Source of the DNA: Pseudomonadota bacterium
GTDB taxonomy: Bacteria > Pseudomonadota > Alphaproteobacteria > UBA8366
Assembly: GCA_036339585.1 (NCBI GenBank)
Contig: JAYZAS010000004.1
Span: forward strand, 185,767 to 249,766
DNA: 64,000 bases
Direction: 5' to 3'
The notes under the pieces were generated by a model, which was not told where the DNA came from, made no database searches, and saw only the letters and a program-made list of their open reading frames with translations. Positions 27,698 through 37,451 of this stretch are shown here, one piece after another (the stretch's first letter is position 1; every line of letters starts with the position of its first letter). The position numbers and the translations under genes were made by a program.

Positions 27698-28693
27698 TTA
27701 GGCTCCACTAAAACGACTAAATCTTCCCCCCTTGCAATATTTATCAAGATAGCTAGGGAGAATGACGTCGACAGAGGTGGGCGTAATATCAAATGGCAAG
27801 AACCCATTGGCTCCGCTATCAAGGACACTGTTATTTCTAAGCAGCGTAACTTGGTCGCGCGTTAATGGTGGGACAGGCATCGACTCAGCAAGGAATGCGA
27901 CTATCGAGGCAAGTCTAAAAGGAACAGGCATCAAAAAATTCTTTCGTCCTGTGTTGTGCAAAATCTTTTCTATTATTTCTCTGAAGCTAAAAACCTCAGG
28001 ACCCCCGAGTTCGCAGACTCTGCCTACGTAAGTATCATTTTCTAAAGTCCGAACGATTGCGTCAGCTACATCACCAGCATAAACCGGCTGGAAAAGAGTG
28101 CCTCCATTTCCAAAAAGGTCTATCTTGCCCGCATTGTATTTAGGACACGGGCAACCGAGGACAGGCATCACCGGTGAAAAGCAAGCTAGGGCAGCTAACC
28201 GATTGAAGAAATTGTCTTGCGGTCCGAAAACGATACTTGGCCTCATGATAGTCACTTTTGGAAAGGCTTCTGTTACAGCTTTTTCTCCAGCCGCTTTACT
28301 TTGCGCATATATTGACGGTGAATGCGGTGAGGCGCCAAGTGCGGACATATGCACCAAACATCTACTCCCGACATCCGCTGCTGCTTGCGCAACATTTTTA
28401 GCTCCTTGATAATGGACTGCATCGAAACGCTGCTTGCCAATTTGTCGAAATATACCGACTAAGTTTATTACCCCATCAGCTCCATCTATCGCCCTGATGA
28501 CTGATTCCTTAATTCGAACATTAGCCTGTACCGGCGTTACTTGACCTACGTCACCCATGGGTTTCAAAAAAGATGCACCATACGGATCTCGAACCGCAGC
28601 ACGGACCAGGTACCCTTGCTTTGCTAACCTCTTTACTACATAGCTACCGATGAATCCGGACGCTCCAAGTACCGTTATTAGCCTCGATCTCAT
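27698..28693 (-). CDS. Complex I NDUFA9-like SDR family protein
   Basis: The 331-residue atypical SDR begins ITVLGASGFIGSYVVKRL, the Rossmann NAD(P)-binding motif. It has VNLVGIFRQIG, VHMSALGA with SIYAQSKAAGE (YxxxK), and a C-terminal PVPPLTRDQVTLL segment typical of the NDUFA9 group. In mitochondria NDUFA9 is an accessory complex I subunit; bacterial members are often annotated as NADH dehydrogenase or ubiquinone-associated proteins, and the function is inferred. The convergent uppP partner is a common alphaproteobacterial neighbour. Confidence 0.85.
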   Translation of the reverse strand: MRSRLITVLGASGFIGSYVVKRLAKQGYLVRAAVRDPYGASFLKPMGDVGQVTPVQANVRIKESVIRAIDGADGVINLVGIFRQIGKQRFDAVHYQGAKNVAQAAADVGSRCLVHMSALGASPHSPSIYAQSKAAGEKAVTEAFPKVTIMRPSIVFGPQDNFFNRLAALACFSPVMPVLGCPCPKYNAGKIDLFGNGGTLFQPVYAGDVADAIVRTLENDTYVGRVCELGGPEVFSFREIIEKILHNTGRKNFLMPVPFRLASIVAFLAESMPVPPLTRDQVTLLRNNSVLDSGANGFLPFDITPTSVDVILPSYLDKYCKGGRFSRFSGA

Positions 28694-28781
28694 GATTTCC
28701 TCCGAACCAAGCTACGGCAATATATTTAGAAATTAACAAACGTATACAAAGCCCAATAACGCAAGGCCAGCATAAATGCTG

Positions 28782-28810
28782 TTGACAAGTTCATCCCGGA
28801 GGGTCATCAC
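28782..28810 (+). promoter_or_regulatory. Candidate promoter of tRNA-Leu
   Basis: A consensus TTGACA (28782-28787) is followed 17 bp later by a weak CATCAC (28805-28810). Initiation about 7 nt further on would fall just before the tRNA 5' end at 28824. Confidence 0.4.
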
Positions 28811-28823
28811 TTTTGCCATTTTA

Positions 28824-28910
28824 GCCTAGGTGGCGGAATTGGTAGACGCGCAGGTTTCAGGTACCTGTGGGGGAAACCCCGTGGAAGTTCGAGTCTTCTC
28901 CTGGGCACCA
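28824..28910 (+). tRNA. tRNA-Leu (anticodon CAG)
   Basis: The 87-nt gene folds as a class II tRNA: the acceptor stem GCCTAGG pairs with CCTGGGC (one G-T), the anticodon stem CAGGT/ACCTG encloses TTCAGGT with anticodon CAG, a long variable arm follows, and the T arm is GGAAG-TTCGAGT-CTTCT. The 3' CCA is encoded. It reads the leucine codon CUG. Confidence 0.96.
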
Positions 28911-29036
28911 ATGACTTGCTTGTTTATTTTAAATAGGTCGAGCCGTCCTTAACAGTGGCGTTAGCCCCCCTTTGGAAGCTATGGTATCCACCAGTATTGG
29001 AAGTTGTTTGATATTAAATTAATCAGGATCTTTACT

Positions 29037-29651
29037 TTGAGTACTCATTTGCATCTTGGCGACTTGCCAAACGATCTCGATCTCGGCAACCTTGTAGCAG
29101 TTGATACTGAGACAATGGGGTTGAAATTGCACAGAGACCGTCTCTGCGTGGTCCAGCTCTCAGCTGGGGATGGAGACGCCCATGTGGTCAAAATGCCACA
29201 AAATAATATTTGTGCGCCAAACCTTGTCAGATTACTTTCACATCAGAATACAGTTAAGCTGTTCCATTTTGCCCGGTTTGACATAGGCGTCTTAACGCAT
29301 TACCTCAACTGCCGATGTCAGCCCGTATTTTGCACTAAAATAGCGTCTCGTTTAGTTCGAACGTATACTGACAAGCATGGATTGAGAGATTTGTGTAAAG
29401 CATTTCTTGATTTGGACATATCGAAGCAGCAACAATCATCGGACTGGGGGGCCTTAGAGCTGTCAAAGGCGCAAATTGAATATGCAGCGAGCGATGTTCT
29501 GTATCTTCATGCGATCTGGGAGAAACTCGAAGAAATGCTGATACGAGAGGGCCTCATGGATTTGGCGCAAGCTGCGTTTGACTTTTTACCATTTCGTTCT
29601 GCATTAGACATCAAGGGATTTGAAGATGACGACATCTTCGCGCATCACTAA
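29037..29651 (+). CDS. rnd: Ribonuclease D-family 3'-5' exonuclease
   Basis: The DEDDy exonuclease motifs are all visible: VDTET (Asp, Glu), LFHFARFDIG (Asp) and YAASDVLYL (Tyr-x3-Asp). At about 204 residues it is the single-domain form common in alphaproteobacteria and lacks the C-terminal HRDC domains of Escherichia coli RNase D. It should trim the 3' ends of tRNAs or other small RNAs. I prefer the TTG at 29037 with AGGA upstream; another TTG at 29004 would add eleven residues. It follows the tRNA-Leu gene. Confidence 0.88.
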   Translation: MSTHLHLGDLPNDLDLGNLVAVDTETMGLKLHRDRLCVVQLSAGDGDAHVVKMPQNNICAPNLVRLLSHQNTVKLFHFARFDIGVLTHYLNCRCQPVFCTKIASRLVRTYTDKHGLRDLCKAFLDLDISKQQQSSDWGALELSKAQIEYAASDVLYLHAIWEKLEEMLIREGLMDLAQAAFDFLPFRSALDIKGFEDDDIFAHH

Positions 29652-29704
29652 ACAAAGGCGAACGCTTTCTTTATCGTTTCTCAGCTCTGCATTGGAAGAA
29701 TTAA

Positions 29705-30709
29705 ATGACGGCAGCAAGTGAATTCAACTCCGGGGATACTTTGACAAAGAATAAAAAGCGAGAACTTAACGCTGCGAAATATGTGCTCCAACTTGAGGCT
29801 GAGGCGATTTCTACCCTCGCCAATCAAATCGACAAGACCTTTGCTAAAGCGATAAAAATCCTTCATGGCATTGAGGGTCGCATTATAGTCACAGGCATGG
29901 GCAAGAGTGGACACATTGCCCGTAAAATAGCGGCTACTTTGTCCTCTACCGGAAGCCCCGCCCAATATGTACATCCCGGAGAAGCGAGTCATGGCGACCT
30001 AGGAATGATTACGGATGAAGATGCCGTTATAGCGCTGTCAAACTCAGGAGAAACGAGCGAACTTCGCGACGTTTTGGAATATACCCGCCGATTTTCAATA
30101 CCTCTGATAGCAATTACTGGACGCATAGAGAGTACTCTTGGTGAAATGGCAGATACAGTACTACTGTTGCCAGATGTACCAGAGGGGTGCCCAATGGGAT
30201 TGGCACCAACTACTTCAACCACTGCGAGCTTAGCCATGGGGGATGCGATTGCGGTTTCCTTGCTAGAGGTGAATGGCTTTTCGGCTAACGATTTTCGTGT
30301 TTTACATCCTGGCGGCAAACTGGGTTCCAGTCTACTTCGGGTTTCAGATTTGATGCATCGTGGGTCTTCGATGCCCATTGTTAAACCCACTACACTCATG
30401 AGTGAAACCATATTGGAAATGACTTCAAAGAGCCTTGGCTGTGTGGGAATTGTAGATTCGGGGGAACTAGTTGGAATTGTAACGGATGGCGATTTGCGTC
30501 GCCATATCGATAGTGATCTGCGCAAAGTAACCGCCGGAGAGATTATGACTGGTGCTCCTGCAACAATCCGCGTTCATGCTTTAGCGGGAGAGGCGATCGC
30601 TATGATGAACGAAAAATCTATAACAAATCTGTTCGTGATTGATGATGATCAGGGAGCACTAATTGGCGTGCTACATATTCATGATTGTCTAAGAGCTGGG
30701 CTGGTTTAG
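29705..30709 (+). CDS. kdsD: Arabinose-5-phosphate isomerase (KpsF/GutQ family)
   Basis: The 334-residue protein has an N-terminal SIS sugar-isomerase domain (VTGMGKSGHIARK, ALSNSGETSEL, HPGGKLG) and two C-terminal CBS domains (from about residue 210). It converts ribulose 5-phosphate to arabinose 5-phosphate, the first step towards Kdo for lipopolysaccharide. It is directly followed by lptC, lptA and lptB, the standard alphaproteobacterial order linking Kdo synthesis with lipopolysaccharide export. Confidence 0.95.
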   Translation: MTAASEFNSGDTLTKNKKRELNAAKYVLQLEAEAISTLANQIDKTFAKAIKILHGIEGRIIVTGMGKSGHIARKIAATLSSTGSPAQYVHPGEASHGDLGMITDEDAVIALSNSGETSELRDVLEYTRRFSIPLIAITGRIESTLGEMADTVLLLPDVPEGCPMGLAPTTSTTASLAMGDAIAVSLLEVNGFSANDFRVLHPGGKLGSSLLRVSDLMHRGSSMPIVKPTTLMSETILEMTSKSLGCVGIVDSGELVGIVTDGDLRRHIDSDLRKVTAGEIMTGAPATIRVHALAGEAIAMMNEKSITNLFVIDDDQGALIGVLHIHDCLRAGLV

Positions 30710-30713
30710 CGCA

Positions 30714-31433
30714 ATGGGTGATACACCTATTATGGCTTCATCCGCTCAAAAGAATGAGCCTGTATCTGGTCTTAAAAAAACCGATCATCATACACGGCGT
30801 TACGACATCCCTATCTCGACCCGACAGCAAGTTAGTGTATCTCCTGTTTACGGTCGGTTTGTAGGGACCATGCGAGTTTTGCTACCAACTATTGCGACAG
30901 GGCTGATAGTTCTTGTTCTTGTTTGGCCTCAGTTAGAGCAGCAGCAACGCCGGTTTACGCTGGGGCCGGCAAAAATTGACAAAAGTGCCGCAAAAAACTT
31001 AACGATGCTCAATGGCCGTTACGCAGGAATCTTGGAAGAAAAGCCATTCACGATAACAGCAACAAAAGCACATCAGAAGAATGCAACAGATATGGAATTC
31101 TCGTTACAAGGACCCCAAGTAGACGTAATGATGCAGAATGGTTCGTGGACTGCTATCACAGCAAAGGATGGCTTCTACAATCATAAAATGCAGCTTTTAG
31201 AGCTAACAGGCGGGGTAAACCTTTTTCACGACACTGGATACGAATTCCGCACCAAAAACACAGTCATTGACTTGAAAGCGGGGGATGCGCGTGGTGTCGA
31301 CCCCGTCGAAGGCCAAGGCCCCCTGGGAAACCTTCAATCTGAAGGGTTCGTCCTTTTTTATAAATCGAAGCGCATACTTTTTACCGGGCGTTCTAAGTTG
31401 ACGCTTTTCCCGCATCGGATGAAAGAAGGATGA
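30714..31433 (+). CDS. lptC: Lipopolysaccharide export protein LptC
   Basis: The 239-residue protein has one N-terminal membrane helix (LLPTIATGLIVLVLVWP, after ~57 hydrophilic residues) and then a beta-rich periplasmic domain of the LptC/OstA fold. It anchors in the inner membrane, receives lipopolysaccharide from LptB2FG and passes it to LptA. It starts 4 nt after kdsD and overlaps lptA by ATGA, so translation is coupled. Confidence 0.9.
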   Translation: MGDTPIMASSAQKNEPVSGLKKTDHHTRRYDIPISTRQQVSVSPVYGRFVGTMRVLLPTIATGLIVLVLVWPQLEQQQRRFTLGPAKIDKSAAKNLTMLNGRYAGILEEKPFTITATKAHQKNATDMEFSLQGPQVDVMMQNGSWTAITAKDGFYNHKMQLLELTGGVNLFHDTGYEFRTKNTVIDLKAGDARGVDPVEGQGPLGNLQSEGFVLFYKSKRILFTGRSKLTLFPHRMKEG

Positions 31434-32290
31434 GGACACCGTATCCTGTTATATTGGCTTGGGTTTTTCTTTGGATGGGTCAAATCCCGCTATCGCCCAC
31501 AACACATGCTCAGTCAGTAAACATACCTATGACCGATGAGGATAATACCTCACCCCTTATAATAGAGGCTGACGACGGTCTTGAATGGATTCCTAAACAG
31601 GGGAAATATATCGCACGAGGCAATGCGAGAGCGGCACGCGGAAAAGTAACCCTGCAGGCAGAAGAGCTAATCGCTCATTATCGGGATACAGAAACAGGGC
31701 AAGGCCAAGAGATGGTCAGGCTTGATGCAAAAGGACAAGTCAAAATTATTTCATTGGGTAAAGACCAAACAGGAAAACCAGCAAGGACGATTGCGACTGG
31801 AGACATAGCCATTTATCACGTCAAAGAGTCAGTCTTTGTCCTCAGTGGTAAGGAACTTCAGATTGTTTCGCCTGAAGGTGTTTTGAAGGCACGAGATAGT
31901 CTCGAGTATTGGGATAAACGTCAAACAGCTGTCGCGCGAGGAAAGGCGTTAATTATTCAAAACAAACAGCGTCTACACGCAGATGTTCTAACCGCGTATT
32001 TCACTTCTCCCACGGCGAATAACAAAAACTCAAACTCGAATGGGCAGCGAATCGATAGAGTGGATGCCATTGGTAACGTCCACGTTTCAGTTCCAAATGC
32101 AATTATAAGGGGGGACAGAGGGGAGTATTATCCCACGACGAGTGTGGCAACGCTCAAGGGAAACGTCAAAATCACAAGTAAAAATAACCAGCTAAATGGG
32201 GACACGGCAAAGGTGAATTTAAAAACAGGTATTTATAGGCTTGTGGGTAAGCGCGTAAAAGGTTTGATAACACCCAACCAGACGCGATAA
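31430..32290 (+). CDS. lptA: Lipopolysaccharide transport protein LptA
   Basis: A signal peptide with an ILAWVFLWMG core and a probable cleavage after THAQ precedes an OstA beta-jellyroll: repeated strands such as IARGNARAARGKVTLQAEEL, DAIGNVHVSVPNAIIRGDRG and LKGNVKITSKNNQLNG. It forms the periplasmic bridge between LptC and LptD. At 286 residues it is longer than the Escherichia coli protein (185), probably with extra strands. The ATG overlaps lptC by four bases. Confidence 0.92.
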   Translation: MRTPYPVILAWVFLWMGQIPLSPTTHAQSVNIPMTDEDNTSPLIIEADDGLEWIPKQGKYIARGNARAARGKVTLQAEELIAHYRDTETGQGQEMVRLDAKGQVKIISLGKDQTGKPARTIATGDIAIYHVKESVFVLSGKELQIVSPEGVLKARDSLEYWDKRQTAVARGKALIIQNKQRLHADVLTAYFTSPTANNKNSNSNGQRIDRVDAIGNVHVSVPNAIIRGDRGEYYPTTSVATLKGNVKITSKNNQLNGDTAKVNLKTGIYRLVGKRVKGLITPNQTR

Positions 32291-32345
32291 AACTGTGATA
32301 TAAATATTGGGTTTCTAGAAATACCGTACTGGAGTATCAGCTCAA

Positions 32346-33173
32346 GTGAATCAATCATCCGAACCTCCAATCCATTCGCCCCTGATGACATCGGACCATT
32401 CGTCAGATAGGGATCAAAACAATCAGGAGGGGCCAAAACTTATCGCCTCTAATTCAGGATTGGTAGTACGTAATCTAGGAAAGCAATTCAAGAAACGCCC
32501 AATACTGAGGGATGTAAGCCTTTATCTCCAACGCGGCGAAGTAATCGGTCTACTGGGTCCGAATGGAGCCGGCAAAACAACTTGCTTTTATATTATTACC
32601 GGCCTGATTGCCGCAGATTATGGAGCCGTCTTGATGGACGGACATGATATCACTTCTCTTCCTATGTATAGACGCGCTCGATTGGGCATTGGGTATTTAC
32701 CTCAAGAACCATCCATATTTCGGGGTCTCAACGTTGAACAAAATATCCGCGGTGTTCTTGAAGTGGTTGAAAGAAATAGAGAACAACGCGAAGCAATGCT
32801 CGAATCATTGCTTGCGGAGTTTTCAATAACACATTTGCGCCGTACTCCATCACTTGCTCTATCCGGAGGAGAGCGGCGGCGAGTAGAGATTGCGCGCGCC
32901 TTGGCTTCACAGCCAAATTTTATTCTTCTAGACGAACCCCTCGCGGGTATTGACCCCATAGCAGTACGGGATATTAGAGAGCTCGTTATTCATCTAAAAG
33001 ACCGTGGCATTGGAGTGCTTATTACAGACCATAATGTGCGCGAAACGCTTGAGGTTGTTGACCGTGCATATATTCTCCACGATGGTAGACTGTTGATGGA
33101 GGGGCGCCCAGACGAAATTGTCGCAAATAATGAAGTTCGTCGTGTCTATCTTGGAGAACGGTTCAGCCTTTAA
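32346..33173 (+). CDS. lptB: Lipopolysaccharide export ATP-binding protein LptB
   Basis: This ABC ATPase has Walker [10 protein letters not shown] at residues 71-79, the signature LSGGERRR, Walker B FILLDEP and the switch His in [10 protein letters not shown]. With LptF and LptG it powers lipopolysaccharide extraction from the inner membrane. At 275 residues it has a hydrophilic N-terminal extension of ~30 residues over the usual 241, so a later start (for example ATG codon 14) is possible. The annotated start is GTG. Confidence 0.96.
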   Translation: MNQSSEPPIHSPLMTSDHSSDRDQNNQEGPKLIASNSGLVVRNLGKQFKKRPILRDVSLYLQRGEVIGLLGPNGAGKTTCFYIITGLIAADYGAVLMDGHDITSLPMYRRARLGIGYLPQEPSIFRGLNVEQNIRGVLEVVERNREQREAMLESLLAEFSITHLRRTPSLALSGGERRRVEIARALASQPNFILLDEPLAGIDPIAVRDIRELVIHLKDRGIGVLITDHNVRETLEVVDRAYILHDGRLLMEGRPDEIVANNEVRRVYLGERFSL

Positions 33174-33192
33174 GGGCAGAACTACCCATATA

Positions 33193-34767
33193 ATGGTACT
33201 CTCACAACGCCTCGATTTACGCCAATCCCAAAACCTCGTTATGACACCACAGCTGCAACAAGCCATTAAGCTTTTGCAATTTTCAAGTAATGAGTTGCGG
33301 GAATTCGTCGAAGCCGAGCTGCAACAGAATCCCATGCTCGAACGTGATGAGCAATCTGGTGATGAACCGAGCGTGGCAGAACGCTCGCGCGACAGCACAA
33401 GCACTGATGGTCATAACGAACAGCAACCAAATGATGACGGCGCAACCCCCGATACTCTAGAATTTGCTACAGGCGCCGCAACTACCGATGAAGCAGAGAG
33501 CCCGCTTGATATAGACCATGACTCCGTTTGGGAAAGCGAAAGCCCGACCGATGCTGGTATGGCACTAAATGATGATGGAGCCAGTGAACAGGGTCTTTCT
33601 TTAGATAAACTTAATAATGCCCAAGGTGGACGCAGCGACTTCAGCACACCAATAAATGACATTGAATCTACGCTTAGTGAGGCCAAGTCCTTGCGCGATC
33701 ATCTGTCAGAACAACTAACCGTGGATATTTTAGATACTAAGGACCGACTGGTAGGCCGTCATTTAATAGAATTACTTGATCAGTCAGGCTGGATCAGCTC
33801 TCCATTGCAAGATTTATCAGCTACTTTGGGCTGTTCAACAGAAAGAGTAGAAAGAGTACTTAAAGAATTACAGAGATTTGATCCTCCCGGCATTTTTGCG
33901 CGCGATCTGAAAGAATGCTTAGCTCTACAACTTCAAGATCGTAATCGTTATGATCCGGCTATGGAAGCTTTGCTGGATAATCTCGACCTCCTAGCAAAAC
34001 AGGATAAAGCAGCGCTCATAAAGATATGCGGCGTTGATGAGGAGGATTTGACTGATATGGTCGCTGAAATCCGCGCTTTAGATCCAAAACCAGCCCAAAA
34101 CTTCGAACGAGAGATCCTCCAAACAGTCATTCCCGATATCCTAATGCGACCCCATCCTGATGGTGATTGGATTGTTGAACTTAATCCCGAAACTCTTCCT
34201 CGCGTGCTCATAAACAAAGATTACCATACAAAGGTCGCCGGCGAGGCTCGAAAAAAAGATGAGAAGGAGTACATCGCTGAGCAACTACAATCCGCGAATT
34301 GGCTTATGAAATCTCTGCATCAGCGAGCAACCACAATACTCAGGGTCTCACGTGAGATCGTGCGCCAACAACACGGCTTCTTCAGTAAAGGAGTGGAACA
34401 TCTTCGACCGCTTGTCCTTCGGGATATTGCTGAAGCTATTGAAATGCACGAAAGCACCGTGAGCCGCGTTACTTCAAACAAATACATTCACACACCTCGC
34501 GGCACTTTTGAATTGAAATATTTCTTCACTTCAGCAATCAGCGGCGTTGGGGGTTTGTCAGAACACTCTGCTGAGTCTGTGCGCCACCGCATAAAAATGC
34601 TGATCGATGGGGAAGACCCCGGATCAATACTGTCAGACGACGGGATCGTCTCTATTCTGCAAACAGAAGGCATAAATATCGCAAGGCGCACGGTTGCAAA
34701 ATACCGGGAGTCGATGAAAATTTCTTCTTCCGTACGTCGTCGACGAGAAAAGAATAAACGCATATAA
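33193..34767 (+). CDS. rpoN: RNA polymerase sigma-54 factor
   Basis: The 524-residue protein has the Gln-rich region I (SQRLDLRQSQNLVMTPQLQQ), an acidic region II, a core-binding region III, the helix-turn-helix around IAEAIEMHESTVSRVT and the RpoN box IARRTVAKYRES near the end. It directs transcription from -24/-12 promoters with enhancer-binding activators. The ATG at 33193 is chosen over a frame opening at 33118 because that would overlap lptB by 56 nt and add non-family residues. hpf and ptsN, which often follow rpoN, are not found here. Confidence 0.97.
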   Translation: MVLSQRLDLRQSQNLVMTPQLQQAIKLLQFSSNELREFVEAELQQNPMLERDEQSGDEPSVAERSRDSTSTDGHNEQQPNDDGATPDTLEFATGAATTDEAESPLDIDHDSVWESESPTDAGMALNDDGASEQGLSLDKLNNAQGGRSDFSTPINDIESTLSEAKSLRDHLSEQLTVDILDTKDRLVGRHLIELLDQSGWISSPLQDLSATLGCSTERVERVLKELQRFDPPGIFARDLKECLALQLQDRNRYDPAMEALLDNLDLLAKQDKAALIKICGVDEEDLTDMVAEIRALDPKPAQNFEREILQTVIPDILMRPHPDGDWIVELNPETLPRVLINKDYHTKVAGEARKKDEKEYIAEQLQSANWLMKSLHQRATTILRVSREIVRQQHGFFSKGVEHLRPLVLRDIAEAIEMHESTVSRVTSNKYIHTPRGTFELKYFFTSAISGVGGLSEHSAESVRHRIKMLIDGEDPGSILSDDGIVSILQTEGINIARRTVAKYRESMKISSSVRRRREKNKRI

Positions 34768-34944
34768 GTTTTTAATAAACAGCGCCGAGGCTCGTGAATC
34801 AGCAATCGTCTCTAAGAGAATCTGTGGCGCTGACATGGAGCCCTGAAACTGTGCGTATGAGAAATAAAACAATCTAGGCGAAAATTAGTTTTGGCGCCAA
34901 TTCACATGCTGAGTTTTTATTCAGTCCAAGCACAGAATCGCGAG

Positions 34945-35847
34945 CTAACTCTGCTCGATCTCGCGGTATCTCCAGAAGAGCATTTTCAAAAATTTTGATG
35001 AAATTTCAGCTTCACTTAATGCTCTTTCACCGACACCACGGTTTATACGCTCGTGATGCACGTGCTCAATGCAATCTTTAGTGGTGATAATGATCCCGCC
35101 TGAATAATAATCTGGGTACCTCTTTTGCCGATCGATCTCATACTCAATCTTTGATGCTAAGTTTAAGATAGCCTCATCCCTAAGAACATCATCTGCAAAT
35201 TCTGAGAGCCCAGCCCAGCGAAAAGATATTCATAATCAACATGCTATTCATCATCATGTAAATGATTCTTATAAAGTCCAAATCGACTCTCGTACGGGCA
35301 AGTTGGTCCAACAAATCCATTTTTAGCGAGATAAGCAGCGTTGACTCCTGCTGCGCAGCCCCACCTGTGCAATCCTCCCATCGCTGCCATTCTAATGCGA
35401 ATAATACTCTGCATTGCAGTCACATAGGCAGTCAGCAACTCCCTCCCACCAACATCACAATGCTCACCGAAGCCTAAAACCGTGCTTGGGGAACTAGCCT
35501 CGGGATGCACAATGCTTCGTGGGTGTGTGTCATCGTAGTCTAGACCGTGTACCAACGCACCATTTATTATTACCGTATCCCTCAAAGGTAATTTCTCTTG
35601 AAACCCTGCAACTGAGGCAGTCCCGGTACCCACTGCATCTAGAAGGCCATTACGTGTCTTTTCTGAAATGGGGTAATGACGGGTAACAAAAGCAATACCA
35701 ACAGCATCTAATATTAGATACTTTGCACGATCGCGTACTAAAGCTGGTATATCCTCAATGTTCAAAGAATGAGCTAATCTGGCAAGCCTTTGCGCAATCG
35801 GCTGTGTAAATTCCGTTTCAGGCTTAAACGATGCTGAATTTTTTCAC
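34945..35847 (-). pseudogene. Decayed MmgE/PrpD-family gene
   Basis: A probable original start is the GTG at 35845-35847 behind GGAGAGG. A run of six A residues just after it shifts the frame to an early stop; with five A the frame would run into TQPIAQRLARLAHSL, the family N-terminus. The next ~140 residues (YLILDAVGIAF, NGALVHGLDYDDTH, HPEASSPSTVLGFGE) are intact. About 70 residues are missing after GGLHRWG, then NAAYLAKNGFVGP and SRFGLYKNHL appear, then TAG. The C-terminus (FADDVLRDEAILNLASKIEY, ERINRGVGERALSEAEI) is in another frame, ending at the TAG at 34945. The total of ~900 nt against ~1350 expected shows real loss. A CAGCGCC/GGCGCTG inverted repeat lies at 34780-34832, between rpoN and this remnant. 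Confidence 0.85.
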
Positions 35848-36007
35848 TTTCCTCTCCAGAAAACCAACGATAACCAGTAACAGCACTAACCCGAATTTGA
35901 AACCCATAGAAATAAGGTTCTCATGGTTTTGAAATCAAGCTATCTTGCGAATGTTCTTCTTTTTCAAAACTTGGTTCGCGTCGATATCTGTATGTGACCC
36001 TCACTGG

Positions 36008-36025
36008 TCAAGTTTATGCACTTGA
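36008..36025. promoter_or_regulatory. Palindrome upstream of the AtuA/F420 gene run
   Basis: TCAAGT, six bases, ACTTGA form a perfect inverted repeat 56 nt before the first gene of the nine-gene run. A dimeric repressor or activator could bind here. No regulator gene is adjacent, so this is only a candidate operator. Confidence 0.25.
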
Positions 36026-36081
36026 TTTACTGTTAAGAGGATTTATGGATCTTCTTTCTAAAGCCCGGAAGGAATTCAAAA

Positions 36082-37446
36082 ATGACTGAATTGCGTATGA
36101 TGGCAACTACCGGAATGGTTGGTTATGGCTACACTGAAGAAGCCTTCAATAGAGGCGTCGAACAAGGTTTAGATTTCATAGCAGCCGATGGTGGCTCTAT
36201 GGACCCGGGCCCTCACTACCTAGGTCAGGGAGTCCCTTTTGTCTCACGCCAAGCAATCAAGAGAGATCTCTCCCTGATGCTTGATGCTGCTATCAAACAA
36301 CAGATCCCAATGCTAATTGGCTCCTGTGGTGGTGGAGGAAGTGATCCACAGCTAAATTTTGTGCGCGATGTCGTCAAAGAAATTGCTGAGGAAAAAAATC
36401 TTCATTTCAATATGGCCTTAATTCGAGCCGAGCAATCGGCCGACTACCTCAAACAAAAATGTGCTGCCGGAAAAATTGAATCACTTGGCCCGATCTCTGA
36501 ATTAACCCCAAACATGATTGACGAAAGTCATAGGGTTGTAGGCATGATGGGTGTCGAACCATTTCAAAAAGCTATTAATGATGGAGCACAAATTATCTTG
36601 GCAGGTCGCGCTACGGACGCGTCCATCTATTCCGCAATACCTTTGATGAGGGGTTTCGATCCTGGACTTTGTTGGCATTTATCGAAAATTATTGAGTGCG
36701 CAGGACAGGTGACCACCCCGCGGACTGGCCAAGACTGCGTTATAGGCACACTGCATGACGATTATTTCCTTGTTGAGCCCGGTCATCCCGACAAACGCTG
36801 CACACGCATGCGTATTGCGGCACATACACTCTATGAAAACCCGAGCCCCTACCATTTAGAAGAGCCTGAAGGCACGCTGGTTACAACGCATTCCAATTAC
36901 GAGCAGCTTGATGAAAGAATAGTCAAGGTAAGCGACAGCCGTTTTGAAGACGCTAATCGCTATACTGTTAAACTTGAAGGGGTAAAGTTATCGGGCTACC
37001 GTACTGTTTTTATCGCAGGAGTGCGGGATCCAATTCTCATTTCTGTAATAGATGAGTTCATTGAAGCCTGCCACGAACGCGTAGCAGTGGAGGCCGCTAA
37101 TCTCAGTATTAGCCGAGACCAATACCGCCTTAACATTCGCATTTATGGAAAGGATGCCACCATGGGACCGAGGGAGCCCGTCAAGTACACGCAAGCCCAC
37201 GAAATTGGATTACTTGCAGACGTTCTGGCGGATGACCCTGAGACTAGCAAAGCTATAATGGCAAAAGCCCGTTATGCATTGTTGCATACAGATTTTCCTG
37301 GCCGAAAATGCATCTCTGGGAACCTCGCGATCCCATTTTCACCTTCCGATATGCCCGTTGGCCAAACATATGAGTTTAATATCTGGCATAGAATGGAAAT
37401 CGAAGACCCACTAGAACCTTTCCCAATAGAAATGGTAGAGGTGTAA
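36082..37446 (+). CDS. AtuA-like (DUF1446) acyclic terpene utilisation family protein
   Basis: The 454-residue protein matches the AtuA/DUF1446 family: an N-terminal ATTGMVGYGYTEEAF, DFIAADGGSMDPGP, LIGSCGGGGSDP, and a mid-region IILAGRATDASIYSAIP. In Pseudomonas AtuA is needed for growth on citronellol and related terpenes, but its reaction is not established, and family members occur in other catabolic clusters. It has a GGAAGGA ribosome site. A DUF4387 gene follows within five bases, the usual partner of this family. The gene heads a same-strand run that ends with F420 synthesis. Confidence 0.85.
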   Translation: MTELRMMATTGMVGYGYTEEAFNRGVEQGLDFIAADGGSMDPGPHYLGQGVPFVSRQAIKRDLSLMLDAAIKQQIPMLIGSCGGGGSDPQLNFVRDVVKEIAEEKNLHFNMALIRAEQSADYLKQKCAAGKIESLGPISELTPNMIDESHRVVGMMGVEPFQKAINDGAQIILAGRATDASIYSAIPLMRGFDPGLCWHLSKIIECAGQVTTPRTGQDCVIGTLHDDYFLVEPGHPDKRCTRMRIAAHTLYENPSPYHLEEPEGTLVTTHSNYEQLDERIVKVSDSRFEDANRYTVKLEGVKLSGYRTVFIAGVRDPILISVIDEFIEACHERVAVEAANLSISRDQYRLNIRIYGKDATMGPREPVKYTQAHEIGLLADVLADDPETSKAIMAKARYALLHTDFPGRKCISGNLAIPFSPSDMPVGQTYEFNIWHRMEIEDPLEPFPIEMVEV

Positions 37447-37451
37447 GTAGT

